Origin: Toxorhynchites rutilus septentrionalis
Lineage: Eukaryota > Arthropoda > Insecta > Diptera > Culicidae
DNA length: 64,000 nucleotides
Reading direction: 5' to 3'
Assembly: GCF_029784135.1 (NCBI RefSeq)
Contig: NC_073746.1
Span: 184,765,983 to 184,829,982, forward strand
A program made the translations under genes and the position numbers. Positions 1-10,600 of the stretch are shown in pieces. Every line of letters starts with the position of its first letter. Position 1 is the stretch's first letter. Under the pieces are notes generated by a model, which was not told where the DNA came from, searched no databases, and saw nothing but the letters and a program-made list of their open reading frames with translations.

Positions 1-425
1 CGGGCTTCATACATGGATATTGCGTCCAATGTACTACATGTGCTGAAAAGTTCCGGGATTTTCAATGAAAACAATCGTTTTTTGGGCAAAGCTGTACTCA
101 TTTCTCAACATAGTTTCCTTCGAAGGCAATACACTTGATATAGCGAGTTTCCAACATTTCGATTCCTTTTCTGTAGTACGAAACGATGGATCCACGTTTC
201 ATCCATTATCACAGAACGTCGAAAGAAGTCCACTCGACTACGCTTCAACAACGCCAAACCGGCTGTTGAATCATCAACGCGCCGCTTTTTTGGTCCACGG
301 TCAGCAAACGCGGCACCCTTCGTGCGGATTGCTTTTTCATGTCCAAAATGTCGTGCAAAATGTATCCCACTCGTTTTTTTTTGAAATGCTTACTAACTCA
401 CGTAACATCACTTCAAGATTCGTAA
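1..425 (-). pseudogene. mariner transposase relic A
   Basis: Read on the minus strand, this stretch encodes pieces of a mariner-family transposase: a KKRVGYILHDILDMKK-like segment of the DNA-binding half, then LLTVDQK, then the first catalytic block IMDETWIH near 181-200, then the C-terminal tail up to about position 90. The part carrying the second and third catalytic aspartates is missing between the DETW block and the tail, and frames shift several times, so it cannot be active. The same family recurs on the plus strand at 17295-17850 with a different deletion. The left end lies at the window edge, so the terminal repeat may be outside. Family assignment rests on recognised motifs. Confidence 0.8.
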
Positions 426-450
426 GATACGAATGTTTTTGTATTTTTCA

Positions 451-1310
451 AGTGTCAAGTTTCTATAAGGCCAGTAAGATCTTCCGTTGTTTTAGTTGTT
501 TTGATCAATAAATCTGGAAAATGCCATAGGGAAAAGTGCAAAAGAGAGAGAAGAAAGACAATTCGATGCATTTCACCAAGAAAATGTTGGTAACAGAGAA
601 ATTGCTCGTTGGATGTTGTAACAAAGAATGTTTCCAAAAGAATACATTTTACTATATACCATAACGAAAAGTTCTTCAATGTATAGGTTATCTTCACTGA
701 CGAAAAAAAGTTCAATTTGGATGGTCCTGATGGTTTCAACGGGTACTGGCGTGATTTACGGAAGCAGGAACAGTTTTTTTTCAACCAGGAATTTTGGTGG
801 AGAATCGTGCATGGTTTGGGCGGGATTCTGCGCAACAGGAAAGCTCAAGATAGCTTTCACATCATTCAAGAATTACATACATGTTCTGGAATCCTCTCTC
901 CTACCGTATTTCCGTGGATATCGTCAAAAAAATTCACATTCCAGCAGAACAATGCTACCATTCATACCAGCAAGAAAACTAAGCAATGGATTAAGGACCA
1001 AAAACTATTTTTTTTGGACTGGCCGGCTCACTCTCCAGACTTGAATCCTGTTGAAATTCTTAGGAGGATCCTCGTACGCAGAATCTACACTGAGGGAAAA
1101 CGGTACACCACGATTGAAGAGCTCAAAGTCGCAATTTCGAAAACATGGAAAAAATTCGAGAAATCCGTTCAGCAGCATTTGGTAAATAGTATTCCAACAC
1201 GAATTTTCCAGGTTATTTGCCAAAATGGCAAGTAATGTAAATCAGCCGATTTTTGATTATTTCATTGATAATAATATGAATTTCAAAATGGTCTTATAGA
1301 AACTAGACAG
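451..1310 (+). mobile_element. Tc1-type DNA transposon, degraded
   Basis: Imperfect inverted repeats bound the element: 451-474 contains AGTTTCTATAAGGCCA, and 1289-1310 read inward contains AGTTTCTATAAGACCA. Between them lies a Tc1 transposase remnant (699-1235). A further terminal-repeat-like copy (AACTTCTATAAGACCACC read inward) sits at 1461-1488. The true 3' end could therefore be there, or a second element fragment adjoins. The 5' part of the gene (about 510-690) is frameshifted. The length of about 0.86 kb is shorter than a usual 1.3-1.6 kb Tc1 element. Confidence 0.75.
687..1235 (+). pseudogene. Tc1 transposase (DD34E type), catalytic domain, inactivated
   Basis: The frame carries VIFTDEKKFN (first catalytic Asp, codon 699-701), the DGPDGFNGYW block, FQQNNATIH, and DWPAHSPDLNPVEI (catalytic Glu, codon 1053-1055), then a normal C-terminus. 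In the family the middle block is QQDNA with the second catalytic Asp; here codon 948-950 is AAC (Asn). Spacing from that residue to the Glu is 34, as expected for DD34E. An in-frame TAG at 684-686 and frameshifts upstream remove the DNA-binding half. The protein would have cut and joined DNA at the element's inverted repeats. The motifs are seen directly; loss of activity is inferred from the Asp-to-Asn change and the truncation. Confidence 0.85.
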
Positions 1311-1312
1311 CT

Positions 1313-2755
1313 GAAATGATCATATTTAAGCACAACAAATACACAAACAACTCTTTTGAACAAAATTGACGTTAAATATACTTTATTCCAAGCATTCAAG
1401 AATGTATGAATGTATCTTGTTGAATTTCTAGCTGTTTGTGTTGCAACGAAATAGAGTCAGGGTGGTCTTATAGAAGTTGGACAGAGTGTATTTTAAAGCC
1501 TCTATAATGCAAACTAGCAGACAGCAGATTTTCTCAATACTTATTTCAGAAACAGCTGTTTTCCTTGGTAGAAAGGACGAATAAAAGACAGGTATCCACA
1601 TAGTGATGCATTTTCGGTAGAGGCACTGCATCGATTCTCATGCAGTCTGGTGGAGAGTGCTTCTTTATTCTTTCACCACATCATTCTTGCATCTGTCCTG
1701 GAGTACAAGTTGAAAATTTCGAAAATGAGAGAGTAACATTTGGGGAGCAAGGATTCCAGCGTCAATACCTCTTTGTCGGCTGAGAGAAGTGGTATTACTT
1801 TGAAGACAAACAATTGAAATCACAAAAATCTATCAGTTTTTATGAAATCACAAGAAACTCAGTCAGCGGTTGATGCATGTCGTCGGATGGTCATGCCAAC
1901 CCTGGCCGATCTCAGATTCTATTTTGCTACGGTGTTGAACAAACGTGCTGAATTTTTCGCCTCAGAATATGCCCGAAGTCATCATAGTGCAGAGCTTGCA
2001 CAAGTATCTTGATTTGATGATGATGTTTTGAATTATAGTGGCTTTATCAGACTCTCAGACTTCCTCAGTTAATATGCCTCTAGCCTCATAAAAGACCTAT
2101 TTGGAAAACTAAAGAAAACAGTCGGCCTTGACGAAGACCATTGGATATTTAGTAAGTTCAATGTTTCAGTGTCGCTCTAGACAGCGAGCAATTAACAGTA
2201 CATGTTAATTCTGAGCTAATTTGAATCTGGTTGAGTACCGCTGCCCTATACGTAACATTTCAAGGCTGGACGAGTTATCTTGAAAATATTTAAATATGAG
2301 GATTTTTATTTGTATAATTCAACTGTTCCAGCAAGCAACAGAATAAAAACAAAACGGAAATAAAAAAATCCAGATTATGCATTTATTCTATGGAATACTA
2401 AAGAGAACTTCCGATCCGGAATCATGTCTAGGGATTTACAACAACTAGTGAAATTATGGGTAAATCCAATTCCATATTTTCAAGAACTCTCATGTTTGTT
2501 TCACTTTAAATCTGCATCTCTGCATCTCATCTAACTCTCTTTGATTCTTCATAAAGCATTCTTCAGAAGCTGTTGATCATTTATTGAGTATATCTCGAGT
2601 GTCGTTGGAATACAGAAATTGTTGTGTACAGGTGAAATGAATAGCAGTGCGGGAAGATCGATATCCTGTTTGGGGTTAAACCGCTACCTTCAGAAAAACG
2701 AATGAGAACTTGCTACAACCATTTCAAAGTACTAAGGGGTTATACATATACCATG
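1313..2755. other. no gene seen; minor repeat traces
   Basis: No credible coding frame. It holds the extra Tc1 terminal-repeat copy at 1461-1488 and a roughly 55 bp stretch at 2165-2220 (around GCTCTAGACAGCGAGCAAT) that recurs inverted near 23005-23060. The rest is AT-rich and not recognised. Confidence 0.6.
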
Positions 2756-2995
2756 TGATGATAACGGATCGTTTTTTATTGTTTTGATGGCTTCGGACTA
2801 GAGGGCGCTATATTTTTTAATATTTTTTCTTGAAAGCTGAGGATTTTTTACATAATAAATCTCGATATCAGAGATGCAGTTTTGAGTTATGATTATTCAA
2901 AGTTAGCCGATGGTTCGAAAAAAAACAATGTTTTCCCCTTTTTTCCACTACAAAAATTCATAGGTTTCGAACTACTGGACCGATTCAGATGATCA

Positions 2996-3008
2996 ACATA
3001 TCAAATTG
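2996..3008. repeat. 13-bp target-site duplication, left copy
   Basis: ACATATCAAATTG is repeated exactly at 3283-3295, immediately flanking the SINE-1 copy. This is the hallmark of LINE-mediated insertion. Confidence 0.9.
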
Positions 3009-3282
3009 GTGCTCCCGTGGCCGAGTGGTGAGCGTCATAACTAACATGCCGGGTGTTCGGGTTCGATTCCCGTTCTGGTCGGGGGAATTTTTCGTCAAAG
3101 AAATTTCCTCCGACTTGCACTGTGATCACGCGTATTCTAGAGCTTGTCATTCAGAATGCATTCAAGGCGTGTTATTTGGCATAGAAATCTCAACTAAGTA
3201 CTAATAAAAAATGACGCAAGTAATACTACGCTGAGACGGCGAAGTTCCTCTAGGAACGTTAGTGCCATTGAAGAAGAAGAAG
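3009..3282 (+). mobile_element. SINE-1 copy a (tRNA-derived, GAA tail)
   Basis: The 5' head resembles a tRNA: box A TGGCCGAGTGG, an anticodon-arm-like CATAACTAACATG, and box B GGTTCGATTCC in a CGGG/CCCG stem. The head is followed by a body of about 200 bp and a short GAAGAAGAAG tail. A perfect 13-bp TSD (2996-3008 and 3283-3295) sets both ends. It is about 97 percent alike, by eye, to copy b at 16838-17119, so both are fairly young. SINEs are transcribed by RNA polymerase III and mobilised by a partner LINE; none here shares an obvious tail. Confidence 0.92.
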
Positions 3283-3859
3283 ACATATCAAATTGAAGCT
3301 TATGAGTTAGTTTTCTCTGAAAAAAATAATACTTTTGCGAAAAAATATGGATTTTGGTTTTTGTAATTATTGATTGAGTTAGTTTTTCATAGTTTTCTCG
3401 GTTAAAGATAGAGCTATATTTTTTAATATTTTTTCCTGGAAAGCTGAGGTTTTTTTACATAATATATCAGAAATTCGAAGATGTATTATTTTTCGTTTTT
3501 GAGCTATTATTTTGCAAATTTAACACGTTTTAAGTCTTCGTTCAATATTCCTGTGTGACTAGACTAGACCTATGCGACTAGATTCCAATCTTCCGGTAAA
3601 GTTTTCAAAGAAGGTTAGCTTATTGGCTTCAATTCAATATGTCGATCATCTTAATCGGTTCAATAGTTCAAATGTTATGATTTTTTGCAAAAAGTCATTT
3701 TTGGATAAAAGAGCAAAAATGATTTTTCGGGCCACCGGTTAACTTTGAAAAATCATATCTCAAAAACAAAAAAAAAATAGCACCTCTGATATCGAGATAT
3801 TTTATGTAAAAAATACCAGCTTACCAGAAAAAATATTTACAATGCGGTTATTTATGAAA

Positions 3860-4660
3860 AATGCAAATCCAAGATGGCTACCACTACCAAATGGCCACAT
3901 ATTATGTCAAAACCCCGTTAATATGAGTATCAACGTTAATATGAGTACTTCACTAGTAGAACACAGTTATTTATGAAAAATACAAACCCAAAATGGCTGC
4001 CACTACAAAATGGCGGACTGTATGTTTTCTCCAAACTTCATTAACCCTTTCACGTACAACACCGAGTCTCACTCAATTTGAAATGATAGTGCCAAAACGT
4101 GCAACATCGAGTCTCTCCCTTTCTGCGCTTGCATATCACAAGGTGCTAAGACGCTCAGTAGAGTAGTGAAATTACTCGATGCGTGACCCATCGAAGCGTT
4201 TGTATTTGGTCTGCTCTTTTGAAAATTAAATCGTACAAGAAGGGATTAATATGGGTATCAAATGAAAGGGCTTGACTAGTAGAATACGGTTATTTATGAA
4301 AGATGCAAATCCAAGATGGCTGCCACTACAAAATGGCGGACTACATATTTTCTCAAAACACGGGTCATATGGGTATCAAATGAAAGGGCTTGAATAGAAG
4401 GTCACAGTAGATCATGCAAAAATCAAATCCAAGATGGCCGCAATCACAAAAACGCAAATTACTTTATTAAACGGTTTTTTTTAGCTTGAATTGTTTGTAT
4501 GTATGTTTGTATGTCTGTATGGTTGTCCCATATTAATAGGAATTTGACCAATAGGAACTGCCGAATTTATAAAACACCTTTATCTCTGCTGTCATTTTGA
4601 AACTGCTTATCTTGAAAAATCCAAATTGGCCGCCGCTACAAAATAGCTGATTCCATATCA
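3860..4660 (+). repeat. degenerate tandem repeat around AAGATGGCYGCCAC
   Basis: The phrase CCAAGATGGCTGCCACTAC (variants with AAAATGG or TTGGCCGCC) followed by AAAATGGCGGAC recurs near 3870, 3988, 4312, 4432 and 4620. It alternates with TGGGTATCAAATGAAAGGGC and ACGGTTATTTATGAAA. The irregular spacing suggests an old, decayed tandem array inside RptA. Confidence 0.7.
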
Positions 4661-4862
4661 TCTCAAAAAAATGTTGATTGAGATATGTGTATCAAACGAA
4701 CGAACTTGACTTGGAGAACACACTATGTATTTTCTGCAATCCACTCAATATCGGTATCAACTGAAATTATTTGACTGATAGAATACAATACAATGGTTTT
4801 ATTGTAGAGAAATATTCTAATGAAACAGATAATGTACTAAAAACTAGAAAATAAAATAAGTA

Positions 4863-5165
4863 GTTTAATTGTGGTTAAACATAATAACGTACTAAAATCT
4901 AGAAAATAATTAGGCAAGTAGCAGTTAGCAGTTATCACACCTCTCCTTCATTAGTCTAGGGCATTGATAAGACTAAAATAAAATCGTGGGGCACGTTGGA
5001 TTTCCATTATCCACTATTAGCGACTTCATGATATGTCCCACGATTTTATTCTAGTCTTATCAATGCCCTAGACTAATGAAGGAGAGGTGTGATAACTGCT
5101 AACTACTACTTGCCTAATTATTTTGTAGTTTTTAGTACATTATTATGTTTAATCACAATTAAACC
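4863..5165. repeat. long palindrome (foldback/MITE-like)
   Basis: The arm 4863-4990 is the inverse complement of 5036-5165 with only scattered mismatches, around a loop of about 45 bp (4991-5035). Inner arm ends are CGTGGG and CCCACG, and the arms share AGTCTAGGGCATTGATAAG and its complement. Weaker pairing continues outward (4847-4860 against 5188-5200). The left arm also has an internal direct repeat, GTACTAAAAnCTAGAAAATA. It has no coding capacity, and transcription would give a hairpin RNA. Confidence 0.9.
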
Positions 5166-5470
5166 GTTCAACTTAAAAAGTTTTTTTACTTATTTTATTT
5201 AATAAAAGGCTAGCTCTTTACCTTCAATTTGATATCCAAATCGGTTCAGTGGTTCAAAAGTTATCAATTTTTGAAAAAAGTCGTTTTTGGAAAAAAGAGG
5301 AAAAAGTAATTTTTTTGAATTTTTGGAAATGGGCACCCTAACGAATATAATATGAAATACTAGTCTAATTTTTTACGATAAAGAACAAAATGACCACTTT
5401 TGACATAAATCTGAGAGCCACTATAACGGTTTGGTATGGAATGGCTGATATAATCTGCTGTTCCACTCTT

Positions 5471-5679
5471 ATTTGAGGGGCTCAGAATGCAAGGGGTGTA
5501 AGTGACTTGATCGATTTCTCTTCATAAACTTTTTATTTAGTTAATAACTCAACTGCAAAAACTTTCCAATTTAAGTTTGCTATATAATCCAATAGATGAG
5601 GTTCCGACCTATTTTCCACATTGGTAAATACAGCTCAAATCACTTACACCCCTTTCATTCTAAGCCCCTCATTTCAAAT
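5471..5679. mobile_element. small MITE with ~40-bp inverted repeats
   Basis: TGAGGGGCTCAGAATG then AAGGGGTGTAAGTGA at 5474-5510 is mirrored at 5635-5677 with about three mismatches. The element is 209 bp and has no ORF. No clear target duplication could be assigned, so the superfamily is open. Confidence 0.8.
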
Positions 5680-7740
5680 TGAAACACTTTGAAATTCGCA
5701 AAACTACACGAGAACCACTGTTTGATTACTTGCCATGTAAACGCCACTTATTATTCTCTGGGTCGCTTCAACTTGGGTACACAAATGCAAAATAATACTG
5801 TATACATCGAAAGTGTCAATGTTGAACCGATAAAGTTAAACATCCAACACGTGCTTAGTAAAAAACATAAACTTGCATGTTTCGCACTCCATTATATCAG
5901 ACTGGAATGTGTACTACAGTAGTTTGTGTTTGCCCTAGAGGAGGGTCTTGTTGCGTAAAAGAAGTATTTTGTTTTTCCTCTTTCACGACTGTTGCGAACG
6001 AAACACGATTCTTGATTCGACTATTAAAACAACGAGTCGTTTAGGGTATTGCAGAATCGTCCAAAGGGTTTTAGTTGATTAAACCGTTCTCCTCGACTCA
6101 GTTTATGAGACTTGGTACGTTACTAACCGCCAACCAACGAGAAGCTAGCTAATAAAAACGTCAAAATAACAGAAAGTTGAATAACACAAGCAAGAAAAAA
6201 AATGTTCAGCGTGGGAAGCGCATCTGTCGAAATATGTTTTATTCTCCCAGAGGTAAAGTGATCATGCGATTCTTACTATCTAGGAACCTCTTGCAGAGAA
6301 GCGGTGTCATGGGTATCACAAATAACATGCAGTAAAGTTGAATTGTGCTCATCAGCTGTTTGTTTTGTCCACCCGTTGTCATACGATGATGGTCGGCTTT
6401 TGGGAATGTCGCTGTGTGACACACTTTTGATACATGGTATAACACTAATAGGTCAACAGCGGCAATATGTAATTGAAATAAAAACTTTGATAGCAGTAAT
6501 AACAATCTTCACATGATATTTATATGTCCTGCTTCCATCAACTACTTCTACAGATTTATTGGACTGACAGTTGATTTGAGAGAAAAAATATTGCTTTCTC
6601 CACATGGTGTCGTATATATTCTGCCTCCCACAAAATATTATATTCCCGGTAGTCAAAAAATTGTTCTTCAAAATTGGTGCCGCTCTTGATATCAAATGGC
6701 AACGATCTCAAAATGTGCCTTGATAAAAAGGTGATATACTCAATTTGGCATGAGTTAGGTGATGTGAGAGCGTTCCAATGGGAAAAGATCAGTACTAATT
6801 ATTACAGCATTCAACCAAAAAAGTAACACTAGCCCATATACATCATTGGAGCATGCATGCTATCAAAATTCAACATTTAAGCAACGAAGCACGCACCTTC
6901 ATACAATATTGTTTAACCAAGCGCCCTGATATAGTGCACATACATAATTTAACTTACATTTGATCTGCCATGAACACAATATCAGTTTTCACGCTTATTT
7001 TCCTCGTTCATAGTTGAACGTTGAGCGTTGGTGTAGTAATAAATTCACAATTAGTTCATTTGGCTACCGCTCGTTGCGTAAAACCAATTTTGTTAAAAAA
7101 TGCAGCATCCGAGCCGCTTCAAGCCTATCAGTTCGATCATAAGGGGTGTAATCGGTGTGGGAAAATCTATTGCCTAATTTTCTCCTACATTCGCGCCATG
7201 TCTTAACCGTGGCATACTGGCATCGATAATTGTTGATTTCACAACCAATGAACCACCAAAAGTGTGAAGAATCTTCACAATAATGGGGAATGGGATGCAT
7301 TATTTTTGCCGAATCATATGCACGAGAGGCGTGGGGCGTAATCGATACGAACAAATAAAAAATATCGGTATAATTACATAAGGATTATCAGCTAACATTA
7401 ATTACTTTGGTTCCAGTAATAATTTTTTGTTACATGAATTCGAGGAAACCAATGTTACATCGTCAGTAACTTTACATCGTCATGAACCTAAATATTAATT
7501 TCAAAATAACAGCTAAATACTCTTAGGGGACTACATTCCCCCCCAGTTCCCCTATGCGCTATTTTTTGAAATTTATAGTATCTTCTTTAACGTAGACACG
7601 TAGACTCGACTGGGGGTGCGCAGGAGGCGGACCACCCCACGGACCACGATTTTAGGGGTGGAGAATGAACCGAATTTATATGAAGAAATTGCCACTGCGT
7701 AGACACCTTTTCAAATAATAACATTTTTCAGATCACGGAG
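5680..7740. other. no gene supported
   Basis: AT-rich sequence without a recognised protein, RNA or element. Short open frames exist on both strands but none shows a known motif. A 5' UTR-like stretch at 6120-6250, with an ATG and a following GTAAAG, is discussed under rejected items. Confidence 0.5.
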
Positions 7741-7744
7741 TTTA

Positions 7745-8086
7745 TTGGGCCCACTTATTTTGCAGCAGCCTTGGAAAAAATTAGAAAGAACTATATCCGA
7801 TACTTTGTTCGTACTGCCAGTTTTTTACCAAAGCGCGAAAAAGTTGGGCATAGTGCGGCACTTCGTGTCCGCTGGATATAGCCGATTCGGCATTTACAAC
7901 ACCCTTTTTTTTGAGGATAATGGCGAGAGCGTCGAAAGGAAGCCAGGTTTTGATCGTCCGACAGTGATGCGCAACCGCAAAATGCAGCAGAAGCTGAAAA
8001 GGGACACTGAGAGCAAGGTAGCCTCGTCGTCCTGCGCCCTGGACCGGAGGGTCGGAGCAACCGACCAAACTGTCAACAAATTTTGA
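7745..8086 (+). pseudogene. Tc1/mariner-superfamily transposase, N-terminal DNA-binding relic
   Basis: The frame reads like the tandem helix-turn-helix region of a Tc1/mariner-type transposase: a GYSRFGIYNTL helix pair, then SVERKPGFDRPT (the conserved G-GRP linker, here partly eroded), then KMQQKLKR and ALDRRVGATDQTVNKF (second HTH). An upstream alternate frame at about 7760-7880 carries YFVRTASFLPK, which also resembles the family start, so there is at least one frameshift. It stops after the second HTH and the catalytic domain is absent. The exact family is unsure; it resembles the groups with longer D-D spacing. Confidence 0.55.
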
Positions 8087-8141
8087 TATTTTGCATACCA
8101 ATCGAAACGGATTTTGATAATTTGCATATCAATCGAAACGG
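8080..8141 (+). repeat. 31-bp tandem duplication
   Basis: Two adjacent 31-bp units (8080-8110 and 8111-8141), each ending in AATCGAAACGG, differ at two positions. Confidence 0.9.
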
Positions 8142-8328
8142 AAACTTTTCAAAGATTATGATTAGATTAATATGTTACTTATTGAAATTTCCCAGTTCGT
8201 AATTGATTTTAATTGCCGAAAATTGGAAGCACTCTCATTACTCTTTTCTTTGTTCTATGAAATTTTGTGCTACTTTTCTCAGAGTCAATAACGAGCAACT
8301 AATGCAGCGGTTAGGCATTATATTTATT

Positions 8329-8532
8329 AGGGTGGCAGCGAAAATGATCATGTCAAATTTTAAGCTTTTTCATACTTTTTTTTAGTCATTTGGCATCGAA
8401 AAAAAAATCGATTTTCCAAATTTCCTTCCTCCCCCCCCTCTGAAAGATTTTCAAGGATGAAAAAATCAAAACTATGAGCGCTTGAGGCACCCCTAAATCA
8501 TGTCCGATTGAGCTGAAACATTGCACAGATCA
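8329..8532 (+). repeat. foldback family F1, partial copy
   Basis: It begins AGGGTGGCAGCGAAAAT and contains AGTCATTTGGCATCGAAAA and CCGATTGAGCTGAAAC. All of these recur in the complete foldback at 31493-31920. It adjoins the long palindrome at 8533-9129. Confidence 0.7.
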
Positions 8533-9129
8533 TTTTTTTGGGTGTCAATAAAAAAAATATTTGGTTTTTTTCTTTCGGAACTTGCTGCGAAATGTTGATT
8601 TACACAATAAAATACGCAATGCAAAATATTAGATCAATCTGACATATTTAATAGTGTCGCAGACGTTAAAATTTGGTGATTTTTCGATTTTCAAAAAACT
8701 CAAATTTTAACCGCTTTGCGCCACTCTCCCTTAAGTCCGATTGAGCTGGTCGATCACTCGATTATCGATCACACCGAAAGACTTCGGACATGTATTCATT
8801 TATTGTTTCAAAATCTATATGCACTAGGGTGCCAATGGAAAAGGTCATCCCGAATTTCAAAAAGTTGCACCATAAAAAATGTTCACCAACTCGAAAAAAC
8901 ACCCTATACAAAATACCAGCTCAATCGGACTTAAGGGAGAGTGGCGCAAAGCGGTCAAAGTTTGAGTTTTTTGAAAATCGAAAAATCACCAAATTTTAAC
9001 GTATGCGACACTATTAAATATGTCAGATTGATCTAATATTTTGCATTGCGTATTTTATTGTGTAAATCAACATTTCGCAGCAAGTTCCGAAAGAAAAAAA
9101 CCAAATATTTTTTTTATTGGCACCCAAAA
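8533..9129. repeat. very long near-perfect palindrome (foldback)
   Basis: Arms 8533-8750 and 8915-9129 are inverse complements with few differences, around a loop of about 164 bp. Matched landmarks are TTTGGGTGTCAATAAAAAAA against its mirror near 9105-9125, the TTGCTGCGAAATGTTG block, and CCACTCTCCCTTAAGTCCGA against its mirror near 8923-8945. Within the loop, 8826 begins AGGGTGCCAATGGAAAA, similar to the F1 terminus, so a second F1-type end is nested here. No ORF. Confidence 0.9.
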
Positions 9130-9555
9130 CCATACGTTTTGCCTCGTATTGCGAAAAAAAACAGTCCCAGAAAAAAATATAGTAGGTTGTGTCCAAGACA
9201 CAACCACATTGTTGACCTAGAACAGCGTTCAAGTCGCTTGTTAATAACTTCGGATATTATTTTAAAATGCAGCGAAATTTTAAAAATAACTGTTTAGTAG
9301 AATGGTTTGGTTGCCCTGAAATGTTTTTTTTTATGGTAGAATCAGTTGATGATTATTGATTGATGATTCATTCTTGCCCTCACAGAATCTGATCGCATGT
9401 CGCTTCTGTTAGAGGCTATCCACATACCACTTGGACTTGGTAATTGCAAAAAAGGAAATAATTGCATTGTGCTTATATTCAATTTTAAATTAGTCTTATT
9501 TTATATTTGGTGTTTTTTTTAATGGTCATTCGCTGCTTGGCTATTGAGCTGAGCA
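9130..9555. other. no feature recognised
   Basis: AT-rich stretch between the palindrome and the Jockey element; nothing recognised. Confidence 0.5.
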
Positions 9556-9703
9556 GTCCAGTCTTTTCTTTCACACCTCAAGCCCGTGGCAAGTTCGTTC
9601 GTTGCGATAGTATACGCGTTCGCGCTCTATTTTGAACTCGCTTCTGGCGCTCTTTCAAGAGTGTTAGTAGAAAGTGAGAAGGACGAAGTATCCTCGTAGT
9701 GAA

Positions 9704-10600
9704 ATGAACGGAGAACGAGTCAATCCGTTTGTAAAATCTGGCCTTTCTAGAACGCCGACGAAAAAAAGTGATGCGGCAGAGAACTCGTTAACCCGCGCTG
9801 AAAGTGAGCCCGCTTTGAACAAAACGCCGGAAAATAGTAATTTCATTTTAAACGTGAAGAAACCAATAAACAATAAAAAAGTGCAAACAGGGCTAGATCG
9901 CTATTTTAAAAGAAAATTGAGCCCCAATAGTGCAAACACCGCTCTATAGAGTAGAACTAGAGCCTTCAACAAAGAAATTAAAACCGGGTGAAGTACATCC
10001 AATTTATAAAGTCACCCAACTTTTAAATCGTGTAGTGATGTTTGAAGAGCAGCACAAACGGACTGACCCTGTGCAGTGTCACAATTGCCAAGAATACGGG
10101 CGTACTAAAGGGTATTGCAACCTTCCAGCAGTCTGCGTAGTCTGCAGTGGTATTCATGAGACAAAAAAGCCCATTCTCAAGAACAGCAACAGAAGAATGC
10201 AGTAACTGCGGTGGCAACCACACTGCAAACTACCGGGGGTGCCCTGTACACACAACTTTAAAGAAAAAACCGCAAGAATCTCGACAAAAAGCTGCAACTA
10301 TCAGGCCTGCAAACAATAAGCCAACCCTGCAACTAACGGTAAATTCAGCCACACACCCGAAACCTCAACCTCCTGGTTTCACGCCTACACCTAGCACATC
10401 GTATAGGGATGCTCTCCCAACCTCCAACACCAATAATTCCTCCCGCGGACCAATTACAACTATTTATGGGTTCAATTATGCAAATCATGACATCAATGCA
10501 AACAATGATGCAAGAAAAGTTGCGCAGCCAGCAGCTTCTCATCCAAAAATTGCAATGTTCACAATATTTTTTTTCAAAATCTGCTATTGTAATGCAAACG
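9704..10600 (+). pseudogene. Jockey ORF1 (gag-like, zinc knuckles), broken
   Basis: The start MNGERVNPFVKSG leads into a basic, Thr/Ser-rich N-terminus. A deletion and frameshift near 9945 join it to PLYRVELEPSTKK, which corresponds to the end of the family's RRM-like region. Then come zinc knuckles CHNCQEYGRTKGYC (the usual His is Arg), CVVCSGIH and, after another frameshift near 10160, CSNCGGNHTANYRGC. A Pro/Thr-rich tail and QIMTSMQTMMQEKL follow. The protein would package element RNA. At least two frameshifts and one mutated zinc ligand make it non-functional. Confidence 0.8.

Larger units (their letters stand above)
2756..5460 (+). repeat. non-coding dispersed repeat (RptA), composite copy
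   Basis: An AT-rich block whose pieces recur inside this window. GCGCTATATTTTT followed by CTTGAAAGCTGAGGA and TTTTTACATAA occurs at 2800-2860; related pieces lie at 3410-3460 (plus) and 3745-3842 (minus), and again on the minus strand at 50345-50470. The end piece GGAAATGGGCACC followed by ATAAAGAACAAAA at 5325-5400 matches 50535-50600. No reading frame supports a protein. It is interrupted by a SINE, by the AAGATGGC array and by a palindrome. It is probably a degraded non-autonomous element; the class is unknown. Confidence 0.55.

Noticed and set aside
3009..3082. tRNA gene
   Set aside because: Box A and box B are present, but the same head with the same 200-bp body and a target duplication occurs elsewhere, so it is a SINE head.
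4480..4520. CRISPR-like array from repeated GTATGTTTGTATGT words
   Set aside because: This is a simple microsatellite, there are no regular spacers, and the genome is eukaryotic.
6120..6255. Possible first coding exon (AAAAAAATG TTC ... CCAGAG then GTAAAG)
   Set aside because: Only 18 codons, a weak donor and no promoter or downstream exon visible; chance is likely.
7064..7354. 96-aa open frame on the minus strand
   Set aside because: No recognised motif, overlapping open frame on the other strand, AT-rich surroundings.
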